Shown piece after piece: positions 50,399 through 60,970 of a stretch of DNA of 64,000 nucleotides. The notes below the pieces were generated by a model. The model had not been told where the DNA came from. It was given only the letters and a program-made list of their open reading frames with translations, and ran no database searches. The first letter of the stretch is position 1. Every line of letters starts with the position of its first letter. The stretch spans positions 17,796,501 to 17,860,500 of the forward strand of contig OX387200.1 in the NCBI GenBank assembly GCA_947561715.1. The letters are read 5' to 3'. A program made the translations under genes and the position numbers. The stretch comes from Ascidia mentula (lineage: Eukaryota; Chordata; Ascidiacea; Phlebobranchia; Ascidiidae).

Positions 50399-52440
50399 AT
50401 GGGAGCACAAAAGAGCTACCAACACAAAATGTCGAGACTGGTGGCTTGGATGTTTATGTTCGTGTTTGGATGTGGAAGTTTGGTATATTTGCACTTGCAA
50501 ATGGAATTGACTTCAAACGCAAACCCAACTTACCAACATAAAGAAAAAGTAAGGTTATCATCACTGTCGGGCCTTGAAGGGAAATATGGATCGTCAGATT
50601 GGTGGAAGTATCTGCCTGAAATTGAAGACTTGATGACTAAAATTGAGCAAGGAATAGTTGATTGGCCGAAGAACATCAACAAAACAACTGACCCTAAACT
50701 ATCCCATATGACTATTCCTAAAAGTGACAACATGTTCGTCGGGGAGACCATAGCTGGATATATAGAAACAAAAGACTTCGATGGAATACGGAAGAAACAC
50801 GGAGGCGATCACTTTCGTGCCAGGTGATATATAGAGCCTACATAAGTTGTTTTCAAATTTATCAAAAAGTTGGTTCGACGATGCTTGCTTTTCTCGTCTG
50901 CTTCATAAAATTGTATGCGGTTAAATTGTTATTCTTACGTCTATATTTACTTGTTGCTTTTCAGATTAAATGAAGTCACAAAAGAAGGTGAAGTTACATC
51001 AGATGGCATCGCTGTGATGATACAGGATCATAAAAATGGAACTTACGGATGGAGCACAATTCTCCCATATCCCGGAACATTTAAAATAGTTGTTGAACTT
51101 GTTCACTCAAGCGAGGCGATAGTAGACCTTATTGTCACAACAGCATCACTCGTAGATAAAGCAAGGCCCTTCAAAGGAATTCTTTCCGACAAGAGCTTTG
51201 TTTTATGTGACGTCACAATGAGGTTTGTGGTTATAGAATACGTTTACTAAACTATGTAAATAGAGTTGTTGAACATTTTGGGTTTGGATTTAAAAATGAA
51301 ACAGGCCAATTTGCTGCTCAGTTTTGTAACCTTAAATGCTGTCCTCAATGCAGTGTCAAGCGATGATGGGGCTTTTGATACACAATCTTAGCAGATACCT
51401 TTATTTTTCAGCAATACAAACTCTGTGTGCAATTATTCAAGACCAGATCAGGGAACTTCATGGATTTGTAGCCAACCTACAGGCAACAAAACATGCCCGG
51501 ATGAGATCCCGATGTATGGAATGACCCAAAAGACTGATGTTGAAGTTCTTGGTTCACAACCATTATTTCAAAGTGGAGTTAACTGGCGAGTAGAGGTAAA
51601 AAACTCCGGACATGTTTTTGTGGTCAACGGAAGCATATACGATATGTTGAAAAGTTCTGAAAAGTGCACCACATCTACGGGCTTGAAGCACTACCGGGAC
51701 AAAAATTTCGGTCGACCCAGCGGATTTTATCACAGAAACCTATGGCATTCTCTAATTTGCAACAACATGTATACAACCATACATACGGCTGGTACATGCT
51801 TTCAAAACAAATATATACTCTTTATTGGGGACTCCACTATGAGACAGTGGTATGAGAGTGGTTTGGTGACAAAGTTGCGTGCAAAAGACTTTTCATCGGA
51901 ATTAGGTAAACACTACTGGTCCAGGCCTCGGTATTCATTTAGCGACGATTATAACACAAGCCTTTGCTTCAAAGCTCATGGTAACCCAATTCACAACCCA
52001 GGTCCCCCAGAAAGTAGACCATATATCGTTGACACCCTTCAAAATATCGACAATACACAAAGCACTGCTATTGTTTTTAATTTAGGTGCACACTTTCTAC
52101 GATACGACCCATCTGTAATTGTTAAACGCATATTGGGGATCAAAAATGCGATTCTTGATCTGCATAATCGCCACCCAAGCGTGAAAATTTTTCTGCGAGG
52201 TGCTATTCGTTTTACAAACAGTTATGAGGGGCCACTGAGCGAGTGGCTTTACATGCGAGCTGATCGAATTCTCAGGGGTGCTTTGTTGGACTTACCGTAT
52301 GTCGGATACATAGATACTTGGGAAATGACCACTGTAGTGCCATGCACAAAAATCCGTACATCCAACCAATCCCAAGGTTGTGGACGCTATTTCCTTGTTT
52401 ATGTCGTATATTTGTTAATAAAAATATCAACATAACTTTA
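50399..52440 (+). pseudogene. NXPE array copy 9, frameshift removing the C-terminus
   Basis: Exons 50399-50823, 50965-51222, 51412-52435. It is open through the GDST serine and Asp529, but at about 52342 four extra bases follow the Val-Val-Pro codons. The frame shifts, the putative catalytic His543 and the last cysteine are replaced by about 30 unrelated residues, and translation ends at TAA 52433-52435. Other odd residues are FYHRN for FYYRN and WSRPRY for WSMPRY. The protein may still be made and folded in part, but is probably catalytically dead. Confidence 0.8.
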
Positions 52441-54364
52441 TTCGTATTGTGTGTTGTACCCGGACTATGTTGTTATCAACATAGCACGCACGGACTCAAT
52501 GTTACAGAAAACTAACAATGGATAATGCCAATTCTTATCTGACAATCAGTGCTATTTTACCGGGACTTGGTTGACAATAGAACGGAATTATGGAACAATA
52601 GTTGTCAATGCGAGCTGTCTAATAACATATTCTGATTGGAGTGGGCAGAGAGCAGTTAGTATTAATAGGCAATGCGGCAAAATCATATCTATACGCTGGA
52701 AAGCACAATATTCTGAAACTTTTACGGCTAATGGCTTCTTTGGGGTTTCTCGTCGCTAACTATGCAACTGCTGTAACTCCAAAAGTTTGTCAAAAATAAA
52801 ATTATAAAATGTATTCAAAAAATATTGCGGTTGAAATCATGCCGCGGCACACCTGGCTTTGAAGAACCGTCTTTTAGATACTATCACTACACACCCGGCT
52901 TGAATTTACCGGTGATTAAATGCCAAAACCAAACACCATTTTACTGCTCTTATTTCTCAATTTAGATGCGATTTGCTTCATATAAATGCGCCAGAAGTAC
53001 AATGATCGCAAATTTTATTCACAAAAGCACAGATTTTAGGCTTGAAGCGTTGAAAAAGCATATGACGTATATAATGTGATGTATGTCGCCATTCACTTTC
53101 AAGAAACAATGCATATTAATACCGCTATAACAAAATCAGTGGTATCGTTGGAAAGGTTTTTCAATGAGCTTTTCAATGATGGAATTATCTTTCCCATCAA
53201 ACTGTAGCCAAAGTTATAAGCGAAAGACTGATTTTTGTTGCCATGACGGATATGATTATGATTTGACCGGCAAACATATAGTACACACGAAATTGCACAT
53301 AAGTAAGGTATGGCTGTAAAGGGAGTTTAATGAGCTGATTTATGACAATGCATACTAATATCCGTTGCAAAAATCGTTCAAAATGTTTTTACATTTTCAC
53401 AAACTTTGGCCTAATTTGGTTGTATGCAAAATTTCGGCAATTACTTCACCGTTTGGGAATGACCACTGTGTGATCAAAATATCACTTTAATATTGATTTA
53501 AGGATTGGTGGCACAATCACACAGTTTAAAATCGAAACAGCTTTTATGACTTTCCAGGGCTTATTTTGAACTATTCAATATCTTGCATCCAGATTGTAGA
53601 GCATGTAGTTCATGAATGTTCCACTGCTTTGCCATGATACCAATGAATAGACTATTAAATGCAACTTTGGGATTTTTTATTGCTTGTATGGTTTAACAAA
53701 CCAATGCTTACACCTTTCACCCTTTGCATAAAAATGCAGCTGCTAGCAAAATGTGGTCAGAGTTCATAACAAAAATTCAATATGTCTGTTGATAACTCCC
53801 AGATCTGTAACGTTGGGAGCAAGCAAGCCTTGACACGTACATCGTACCAAACCAAGGCAAAATACTGAAATGATTTGTCTGGACACGCGGAGTGCACAAA
53901 TGAACATTATTTGGCATTTACAATATGTGCATTAGGCTTATTATTTTGGCTTTTGAAAAACGTAAATACAATAACATCAAATGTACGGAAGTGTTGTGTG
54001 CAAAGCGTGAAGATAGATAGGACTTATATCATCAATAACCAAAAAAGAATAAACGGTTACTTCTGTTCAAAAGTGCATTTGATTCGCATATTTGCATTTG
54101 GCAAAGAGCATGATCTTTCTAAATGCCCTTTTTCCAAAATAAACTCGTTATTGAAAAATCGCGCTGCAGTAATAATGTCGCATTATTAAGTCCTTCATTG
54201 TGACAATAGCACGTTTGACAGGTGTTTCCTGTGTGTTAGTTTGTTCAATTGTTTTCAAATAGAGCTGATCAACAGATGGGGTACCACAATACTTCTGGCT
54301 GTGCCTGGTTGTAACAACTGTAACATTTTGCATCAAAGCTAATTCTAATTATTAATGTTTGACT

Positions 54365-56384
54365 ATGGGAGCACAAAAAAGCTACCATCACAAAATGTCG
54401 AGACTGGTGGCTTGGATGTTTATGTTCGTGTTTGGATGTGGAAGTTTGTTATATTTGCACTTGCACGTGGAATTGACTTCAAACGAAAACCCAACTTACC
54501 AACATATAGAAAAAGTGAGGTTATCACCACTGTCGGGCCTTGAAGGGAAATATGGATCGTCAGATTGGTGGAAGTATCTGCCTGAAATTGAAGACTTGAT
54601 GACTAAAATTGAGCAAGGAATAGTTGATTGGCCGAAGAACATCAAAAAAACAACTGACCCTAAACTATCCCATATGACTATTCCTAAAAGTGACAACCTG
54701 TTCGTCGGGGAGACCATAGCTGGATATATAGAAACAAAAGACTTCGATGGAATACGGAAGAAACACGGAGGCGATCACTTTCGTGCCAGGTGATGTTTCG
54801 AGCCTACATAAGTTGTTTACAAATTTATCAAAAAGTTGGTTCGACGATGCTTGCTTTTCTCGTCTGCTTCATCAAATTTTATTCGGTTAAATTGTTATTC
54901 TTACGTCTATATTTACTTGTTGCTTTTCAGATTAAATGAAGTCACAAAAGAAGGCAAAGTTACATCAGATGGCATCGCAGTGATGATACAGGATCATAAA
55001 AATGGAACTTACGGATGGAGCACAATTCTCCCATATCCCGGAACATTTAAAATAGTTGTTGAACTTGTTCACTCAAGCGAGGCGATAGTAGACCTTATTG
55101 TCACAACAGCATCACTCGCAGATAAAGTAAGGCCCTTCAAAGGAATTCTTCCCGACAAGAGCTTTGTTTTATGTGACATCACAATGAGGTTTGTGGTTCT
55201 GGAATACGTTTACTAAACTATGTAAATAGAGTTGTTGAACATTTTGGGTTTGGATTTAAAAATGAAACAGGCCAATTTGCTGCTCAGTTTTGTAACCTTA
55301 AATGCTGTCCTCAATGCAGTGTTAAGCGATGATGGGGCTTTTGATACACAACCTTAGCAGATACCTTTATTTTTCAGCAATACACACTCTGTGTGCAATT
55401 ATTCAAGACCAGATCAGGGAACTTCATGGATTTGTAGCCAACCTACAGGCAACAAAACATGTCCGGATGAGATCCCGATGTATGGATTTACCCAAGACGC
55501 TGATTCTAAAATTCTTGGTTCACAACCATTATTTCAAAGTGGAGTTAACTGGCGAGTAGAGGTAAAAAACTCCGGACATGTTTTTGTGGTCAACGGAAGC
55601 ATATACGATATGTTGAAAAGTTCTGAAAAGTGCACTACATCGACGGGGTTGAAGCACTACAGGGACAAAAATTTCGGTCGACCCAGCGGATTTTATTACA
55701 GAAACCTATGGCATTCTCTAATTTGCAACAACATGTATACAACCATAAAAACGGCTGGTACATGCTTTCAAAACAAATCTATACTCTTTATTGGGGACTC
55801 CACTATGAGACAGTGGTATGAGAGTGGTTTGGTTACAGAGTTGCGTGCAAAAGACTTTTCATCGGAATTAAGGAAACTCTACTGGTCCATGCCTCGGTAT
55901 TCATTTAGCGACGATTATAACACAAGCCTTTGCTTCAAAGCTCATGGTAACCCACTTCACAACCCAGGTCCCCCAGAAAGTAGACCATATATCGTTGACA
56001 CCCTTCAAAATATCGACAATGCACAAAGCACTGCTATTGTTTTTAATTTTGGTGCACACTTTCTACGATACGACCCATCTGTAATTGTTAAACGCATATT
56101 GGGGATCAAAAATGCGATTCTTGATCTGCATAATCGCCACCCAAGCTTGAAAATTTTTCTGCGAGGTGCTATTCGTTTTACAAACAGTTATCAGTGGCCA
56201 CTGAGCGAGTGGCTTTACATGCGAGCTGATCGAATTCTCAGGGGTGCTTTGTTAGACTTACCGTATGTCGGATACATAGATACTTGGGAAATGACCACTG
56301 TAGTGCCACAAGAATCCTTCCACCCAACCAATCCCATGGTTGTGGACGCTGTTTCCTTGTTTATGTCGTATATTTGTTAATAAA
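54365..56384 (+). CDS. NXPE: NXPE family protein, array copy 10
   Basis: Exons 54365-54789, 54931-55188, 55378-56380; 561 aa, intact. Exon 3 pairs with copy 6 (GFTQDADSKIL, TTIKTAG, NPLHN, SYQWP, ESFHPTN, VVDAVS), with Leu for Val in PSLKIF and Met for Lys in NPMVVD. In exon 1 it carries YHHKMSR for YQHKMSR and LLYLHLHVEL. This is the last gene of the array; the unit tail ends at 57412. Confidence 0.92.
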
Positions 56385-57410
56385 AATATCAACATAACTT
56401 TATTCGTATTGTGTGTTGTACCCGGACTATGTTGTTATCAGCATAGCACGCACGGACTCGATGTTACAGAAAACTAACAATGGATCATGCCAATTCTTAT
56501 CTAACAATCAGTGCTATTTTACCCGGGACTTGGTTGACAATAGAACGGAATTATGGAACAATAGTTGTCGATGCGAGCTGTCTAATAACATATTCTGATT
56601 GGAGTGGGCAGAGAGCAGTTAGTATTAATGGGCAATGCGGCGAAATCATATATATACGCTGGAAAGCACAATATTCTGAAACTTTTACGGCTAATGGCTT
56701 CTTTGGGGTTTCACGTCGCTAACTATGCAACTGCTGTAGCGTCAAAAGTTTTTCAAAAATAAAATTACAAAATGTATTCAAAAAACATTTCGGTTGAAAT
56801 CATGCCTGGCTTTGAAGAACCGTCTATTAGATACTATCACTACAGGTTCGCTTGGAACGTAGTTATGGTACACACACGGCTTGAATTTACAGGTGATTCA
56901 ATGCCAAAACCAAACACCATTTTACTGCTCTTATTTCTCAATTTAGATGCGATTTGCTTTATACAAATGCGCCAGAAGTACAATGATCGCAAATTTTATT
57001 CACAAAAGCACAGATTTTAGGCTTGAAGCGTTGAAAAAGCGTATGACGTATATAATGTGATGTATGTTGCCATTCACTTTCAAGGAACAATGCATATTAA
57101 TACCGCTATAACAAAATCAGTGGTATCGTTGGAAAGGTTTTTCAATGAGGTTTTCAATTATGGAATTATCTTTCCCATCAAACTGTAGCCAAAGTTATAA
57201 GCGAAAGACTGATTTTTGTTACCATGACGGCTATGATTATGATTTGACCGGCAAACATATAGTCGGCTACACACGAAATTGCACATAAGTAAGGTATGGC
57301 TGTAAAGGGAGTTTAATGAGCTGATTTATGACAATGCATACTAATAACAGTTGAAAAAATCGTTTGTTTTTTTTCAATTTTTTTTTACATTTTCACAAAG
57401 TTTGGCCTAA

Positions 57411-57452
57411 GTCTATTCAGAGACTACTACTTAGTAGTCTCTAGTCTATTCA
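57411..57452. repeat. Hairpin with flanking direct repeats at array end
   Basis: Directly after the last unit, GTCTATTCA (57411-57419) and GTCTATTCA (57444-57452) flank a perfect 11-base inverted repeat AGAGACTACTA / TAGTAGTCTCT (57419-57429 and 57432-57442) with a two-base loop. Confidence 0.7.
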
Positions 57453-58438
57453 ACTTATAAAAAATATAGAAAACCGACGAGAAACGGCAGAGTTATGTGC
57501 GTTTAAAGTTCTGTCGATAGGAAAAATTTAATATTGACCACCAACGTCTCTTTGGTAAAAACGGAAAAAAGTACTGCACCGGGTCACAAAGTTTTCGCCA
57601 AATTTAATCCAGATGGAGGTTTATATAAAATAGAAATCTGTGCAAATTTTTATGGTTAGGTGTGAAAAGGGCAACTACGAAGAACGAACCACCTGTTACT
57701 TGGATTATAAATTAAATACAACAATTAATTGTACATCTAATGAATGCTTGAATTTATATGTGACACTCAGGGTTTGCGACCTGGCTGTGCCTGTGTTATG
57801 GTGTATTAGCAATCCCACTTACTAAAGCTTGCTTAGCTTAGACCTTAGAGTAGTCTTCTAGTTCAATGAAAGGCATTTCAAAAATGATTTCATGAGTTTA
57901 CATAAATATGTATCACCTGAATTTGTGGTACATCATATAGTTGTGCAGAAATAATATTATATGTGTCTTTATGTGGTATCTTTGCCATTAACGGGGTTGG
58001 AAAAAACCTTTCCCTATTTCAGAAATGAATAAAAAGCATAAATTACTTTTGCGTATTTCATTTTATTGTTTTACTAGCTTGGGCCTCTGTTTCTCATTTT
58101 ATCTTCTGGAAATTTTATTTGGTGGAGACAATGGAAATAAGCTGCTGCACTGCAAATAGAATTGTAGAAAGTGTTATAGGTATTATACATGTACTGATGT
58201 GTACACTTTGGTTGTTTTTATGTCAGATATAACTTGAACCACAAGATAAAACAAATCGTAAAAAATTAATATGTTTTAAATTTTATATTACAATTATTGA
58301 ACTCTCTAGGTAGCATCAGAGGTTTAGACTAAAAACTTGACTACATGCACATCGACTCCCCATAGATATTTGTCACTAAGTTAGGTTACAGTGTGCTTGG
58401 TTGAGTCTGTTGCAAAAATAAACACATTTTTTGCAAAT
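57453..58438. other. Spacer between NXPE array and BAX
   Basis: About 1 kb, AT-rich, unlike the repeat units. The open frame at 57640-57825 has no protein-like pattern. An AATAAA occurs near 58026 but no gene end could be tied to it. The BAX promoter and 5' UTR should lie in the last part; no TATA box stands out. Confidence 0.4.
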
Positions 58439-59329
58439 ATGGATGACGAGGAGTCTCCTAGCTACTATGATGGAGGAGGGGATGCTGATGGTGAACTCCC
58501 TGAAACAGACAGAGATAAGCCTTCTACATCTGGTGCAAGAGGACCACGACCACGTACAGCACGACCCAGCGGAAGGAGAGAAAATCGTAACTTAAATAAT
58601 GCAAATGAAACTGGTCCGGATGGCTATGGCACTAGTGACCGTACATATCAAACTGCAGGCTGTTCTACATTTAATGATCCAAACCGGCCGGGAACTTCAT
58701 CAGACTGGCGTTATTCCCAACCAAGAGAGTCAAGAACTTATGCGGAGCGTGTAAGCACTGAAGAACAAATGATTGGAAGACAGGCAGAGTATCTGCTGAA
58801 CATGTTTTTACAAGATCGAGCCCACAATGAAAGAAATCGGTTTGAGCCACATATTAGAGATGTGTGCAAGGCTGACAAAGCTGCCACGATGACTGGCCTA
58901 ACTGATGATAGTTTGCATGACATTGCAACCACCTTACGAAGAATTGGGGATGACATGAGTAGAGATGCAACTCTCAATCAGTTTATAGAACAAGTACCTG
59001 TGCAATCAACAAGGGAGGTTTTTATGAAAGTTTGCATGCAAATGTTCCAGGACGGCAACTTCAACTGGGGACGAATTGTTGCTCTGTTTTACTTCGCCTA
59101 CAGACTTTGTGTGCGATCGTTTATGACAGGTCTGGACAGCATGCCCTGGGTAAAGGAACTGTTACGTTGGGTGGTTGATTTTATTGTGCAACATGTGGCC
59201 AAGTGGATTATCAGTAGAGGGGGTTGGATTATGATCAAAGAGTGGTTTGGAATATCTGACCGCACCCTGACTTGTTTAGGTGTTGCCAGTGCTTTGTTGG
59301 TCCTTTGGTCACTGTTCAAAAAAGACTGA
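58439..59329 (+). CDS. BAX: BAX-type pro-apoptotic Bcl-2 family protein
   Basis: BAX permeabilises the mitochondrial outer membrane in apoptosis. This reads as one uninterrupted exon of 296 codons from ATG 58439. Residues 1-105 are low-complexity, rich in Gly, Arg, Pro, Asn and Ser, probably disordered. The Bcl-2 core follows: BH3 at about 159-176 with LRRIGDD; BH1 at about 200-222 with MFQDGNFNWGRIVALFYFA, nearly the vertebrate BAX form and unlike BAK; BH2 at about 256-270 with ISRGGWIMIKEWF; and a C-terminal anchor at about 277-293 followed by KKD. Human BAX is 192 aa, so only the N-terminus is extra. An in-frame GTG runs upstream to 58391, but the ATG before the acidic MDDEE is the first methionine. 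The lack of introns is unusual against its neighbours. BAX-versus-BAK assignment rests on BH1. Confidence 0.9.
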   Translation: MDDEESPSYYDGGGDADGELPETDRDKPSTSGARGPRPRTARPSGRRENRNLNNANETGPDGYGTSDRTYQTAGCSTFNDPNRPGTSSDWRYSQPRESRTYAERVSTEEQMIGRQAEYLLNMFLQDRAHNERNRFEPHIRDVCKADKAATMTGLTDDSLHDIATTLRRIGDDMSRDATLNQFIEQVPVQSTREVFMKVCMQMFQDGNFNWGRIVALFYFAYRLCVRSFMTGLDSMPWVKELLRWVVDFIVQHVAKWIISRGGWIMIKEWFGISDRTLTCLGVASALLVLWSLFKKD

Positions 59330-59783
59330 AGCAATGATTGTGCAGAAATCTTCAAGTTTACACACTTATGGCTGTACCACTAGCTTAAATTGTGTAATAA
59401 GTAACTAAAATAGTTCTGAAATCAGCATGTCCTGTTTTGTCATTTTAAGTAACTTCTGAATTCATCCTAGTTTACATAGTGTCATGTAGATTGTATAACT
59501 GTTGCACTAAGTGTTGTTTATTAGGTGGATTGTGTTATCATAATAATTCAACATAAACCCAAATTTTGTTTACACCATGAACCATTTCATTCCATTGTTG
59601 TAACAAAATGGCATATGTATTTATTGGACTGCTTTTTAGGGTTTTGTATTTTTGTAATGTTTTAATGTATCATTGGAAAATTTATCAACAGTATGAGTAC
59701 ACTGCAAACTGTTTTTGGTGCATTGTGCCCCGTTTGTTTAGTACAAATGTGTATTGACTTTTCCTTGTAGGTTACAGGTTAGA
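59330..59783. other. BAX 3' UTR and MRPL40 upstream region
   Basis: AT-rich and without an exon. A canonical polyadenylation signal was not found. A sequence like a splice acceptor (TTCCTTGTAG, ending at 59770) lies 14 bases before the MRPL40 ATG, so MRPL40 may have an upstream 5' UTR exon. Confidence 0.4.
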
Positions 59784-60563
59784 ATGGCTCTTTGTTCTAA
59801 AGGGAAAACAATTGTGTGGAGTTCTCACCCTGTTCGCTTTATCTCTACTTCTTGCATGTTACTTGGCTATCTACCATCACAAGTTCATTTGTACCAAAAC
59901 ATGGATCTTCAAGCCAAGCAAAACATCATAGAGCGTAAACGCAGAAAACTAAGAAAGCTTGAGAAAATACCTCCCCGGCGTATACCCATTACCGACTTTC
60001 GTGTTAACTCAAAATGGAAACTACCTATAAGGTATATATCAATTGTCGTAAATAAATGTGTATCCCACATATCCAACACTTTCATAATTTAAGCAAAGTG
60101 GAGCCAATAATATGAATTGTGTAAGCTGCAGACAGATGTCCACTGTTTCGGCCTAACTTTCATAATTGTTTATCAGGCAAAGAGAACCAGAGGAATTGAG
60201 TGAAGAGGAAAAAAACTCCAGGATTGATCTGGAAAAGGAGTGGGGAAATTATGCCAACACAGTTCGAATGTTTGAGGATCGCAAACTGGAACTCCTTCTT
60301 GCCCAACAGGTACACACTTATTAACACCATTTCAGCTGGACAGAATCAGTTTTATTCTGTTTCCATTACAGAATAAAGCTTTAATGGAACTCAAGGCAGA
60401 ATCGTTGGAGTTGTATAACGCAGCACTGAAGCCGGAACCGACGTTTCGACGCTTTTCTTGCAACGGACCAGTTCAAACTCTTCCAATAGCTGAATATCTT
60501 GCACCTCTGGGTGGTTACCTAAACCTTAAACCTCAGTTTTCGACCGATAGGGAGGACAAGTAA
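59784..60563 (+). CDS. MRPL40: Mitochondrial large-subunit ribosomal protein mL40
   Basis: A structural protein of the mitochondrial 39S subunit. Exons 59784-60031, 60177-60309 and 60372-60563 (TAA) join in phase to 190 aa (human 206). The N-terminal 35 or so residues are basic and hydroxylated without acidic residues, fitting a matrix-targeting presequence. Conserved parts are RKLRKLEKIPPRRIPITDF, then a helical LEKEWGNYANTVRMFEDRK and LLLAQQNKALMELKAES, and the C-terminal GPVQTLPIAEYLAPLGGY, all in the order of vertebrate mL40. Introns are short (145 and 62 bases). AATAAA at 60827-60832 is a possible polyadenylation signal. The gene converges on the USP25/28-like gene. Confidence 0.9.
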
Positions 60564-60970
60564 ATCGTTTCGAGTAACCTTCGTCCCCATTAAGGACTGG
60601 TGTTTGCCGTTTGTTGCCTATCAGTTGGAAGGGGAAGTGTTGTCCTTTTCAAGGAACTGTCCCCGGCACGCACGATGTTTAACAAGAGTACTTGTACGTA
60701 ACATGCTATGGTTTCACTCAGTAGGTGTAATAAGGCACAGTGGAAATGCGGTTGTGCGCCAATAACACAGGCAAACGAGAATACCCGCCATACATGCAGT
60801 CAGTACCAAAATACGCAAAAATGGGCAATAAAAATGTATGGGTACTTTGCTGAAAGCGAAAAAATAAACGTCCGAAACACTGCTGTTCGTGTTACAGCCA
60901 AGGCCAAGGCCCCATTTTAACCGTAAAAGAATTAAAAACAAAAGATGTATGTAGCAAGTTGAGGGCAGCT
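60564..60970. other. Convergent intergenic region MRPL40 / USP25-28
   Basis: About 400 bases between the stop codons of two genes facing each other. It has AATAAA on the plus strand at 60827-60832 and 60863-60868 for MRPL40. I see no canonical signal for the minus-strand gene and no further exon. Confidence 0.45.

Larger units (their letters stand above)
17600..57412 (+). repeat. Ten-unit tandem array of about 4 kb, one NXPE gene per unit
   Basis: Units begin at TTGGTTGTATGC: 17600, 21623, 25608, 29594, 33575, 37554, 41486, 45472, 49463 and 53416; the last ends at 57412. Lengths run 3.93-4.02 kb. The array starts and stops at the same point of the unit, so it holds a whole number of repeats, all on the plus strand. 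Each unit is: about 0.9 kb non-coding leader, NXPE exons 1-3 over about 2.0 kb, and about 1 kb non-coding tail. Similarity between units is very high, including introns and spacers. Confidence 0.95.

Noticed and set aside
17600..57412. CRISPR array or satellite DNA
   Set aside because: The repeat unit is 4 kb long and contains a spliced gene; there is no short repeat-spacer pattern.
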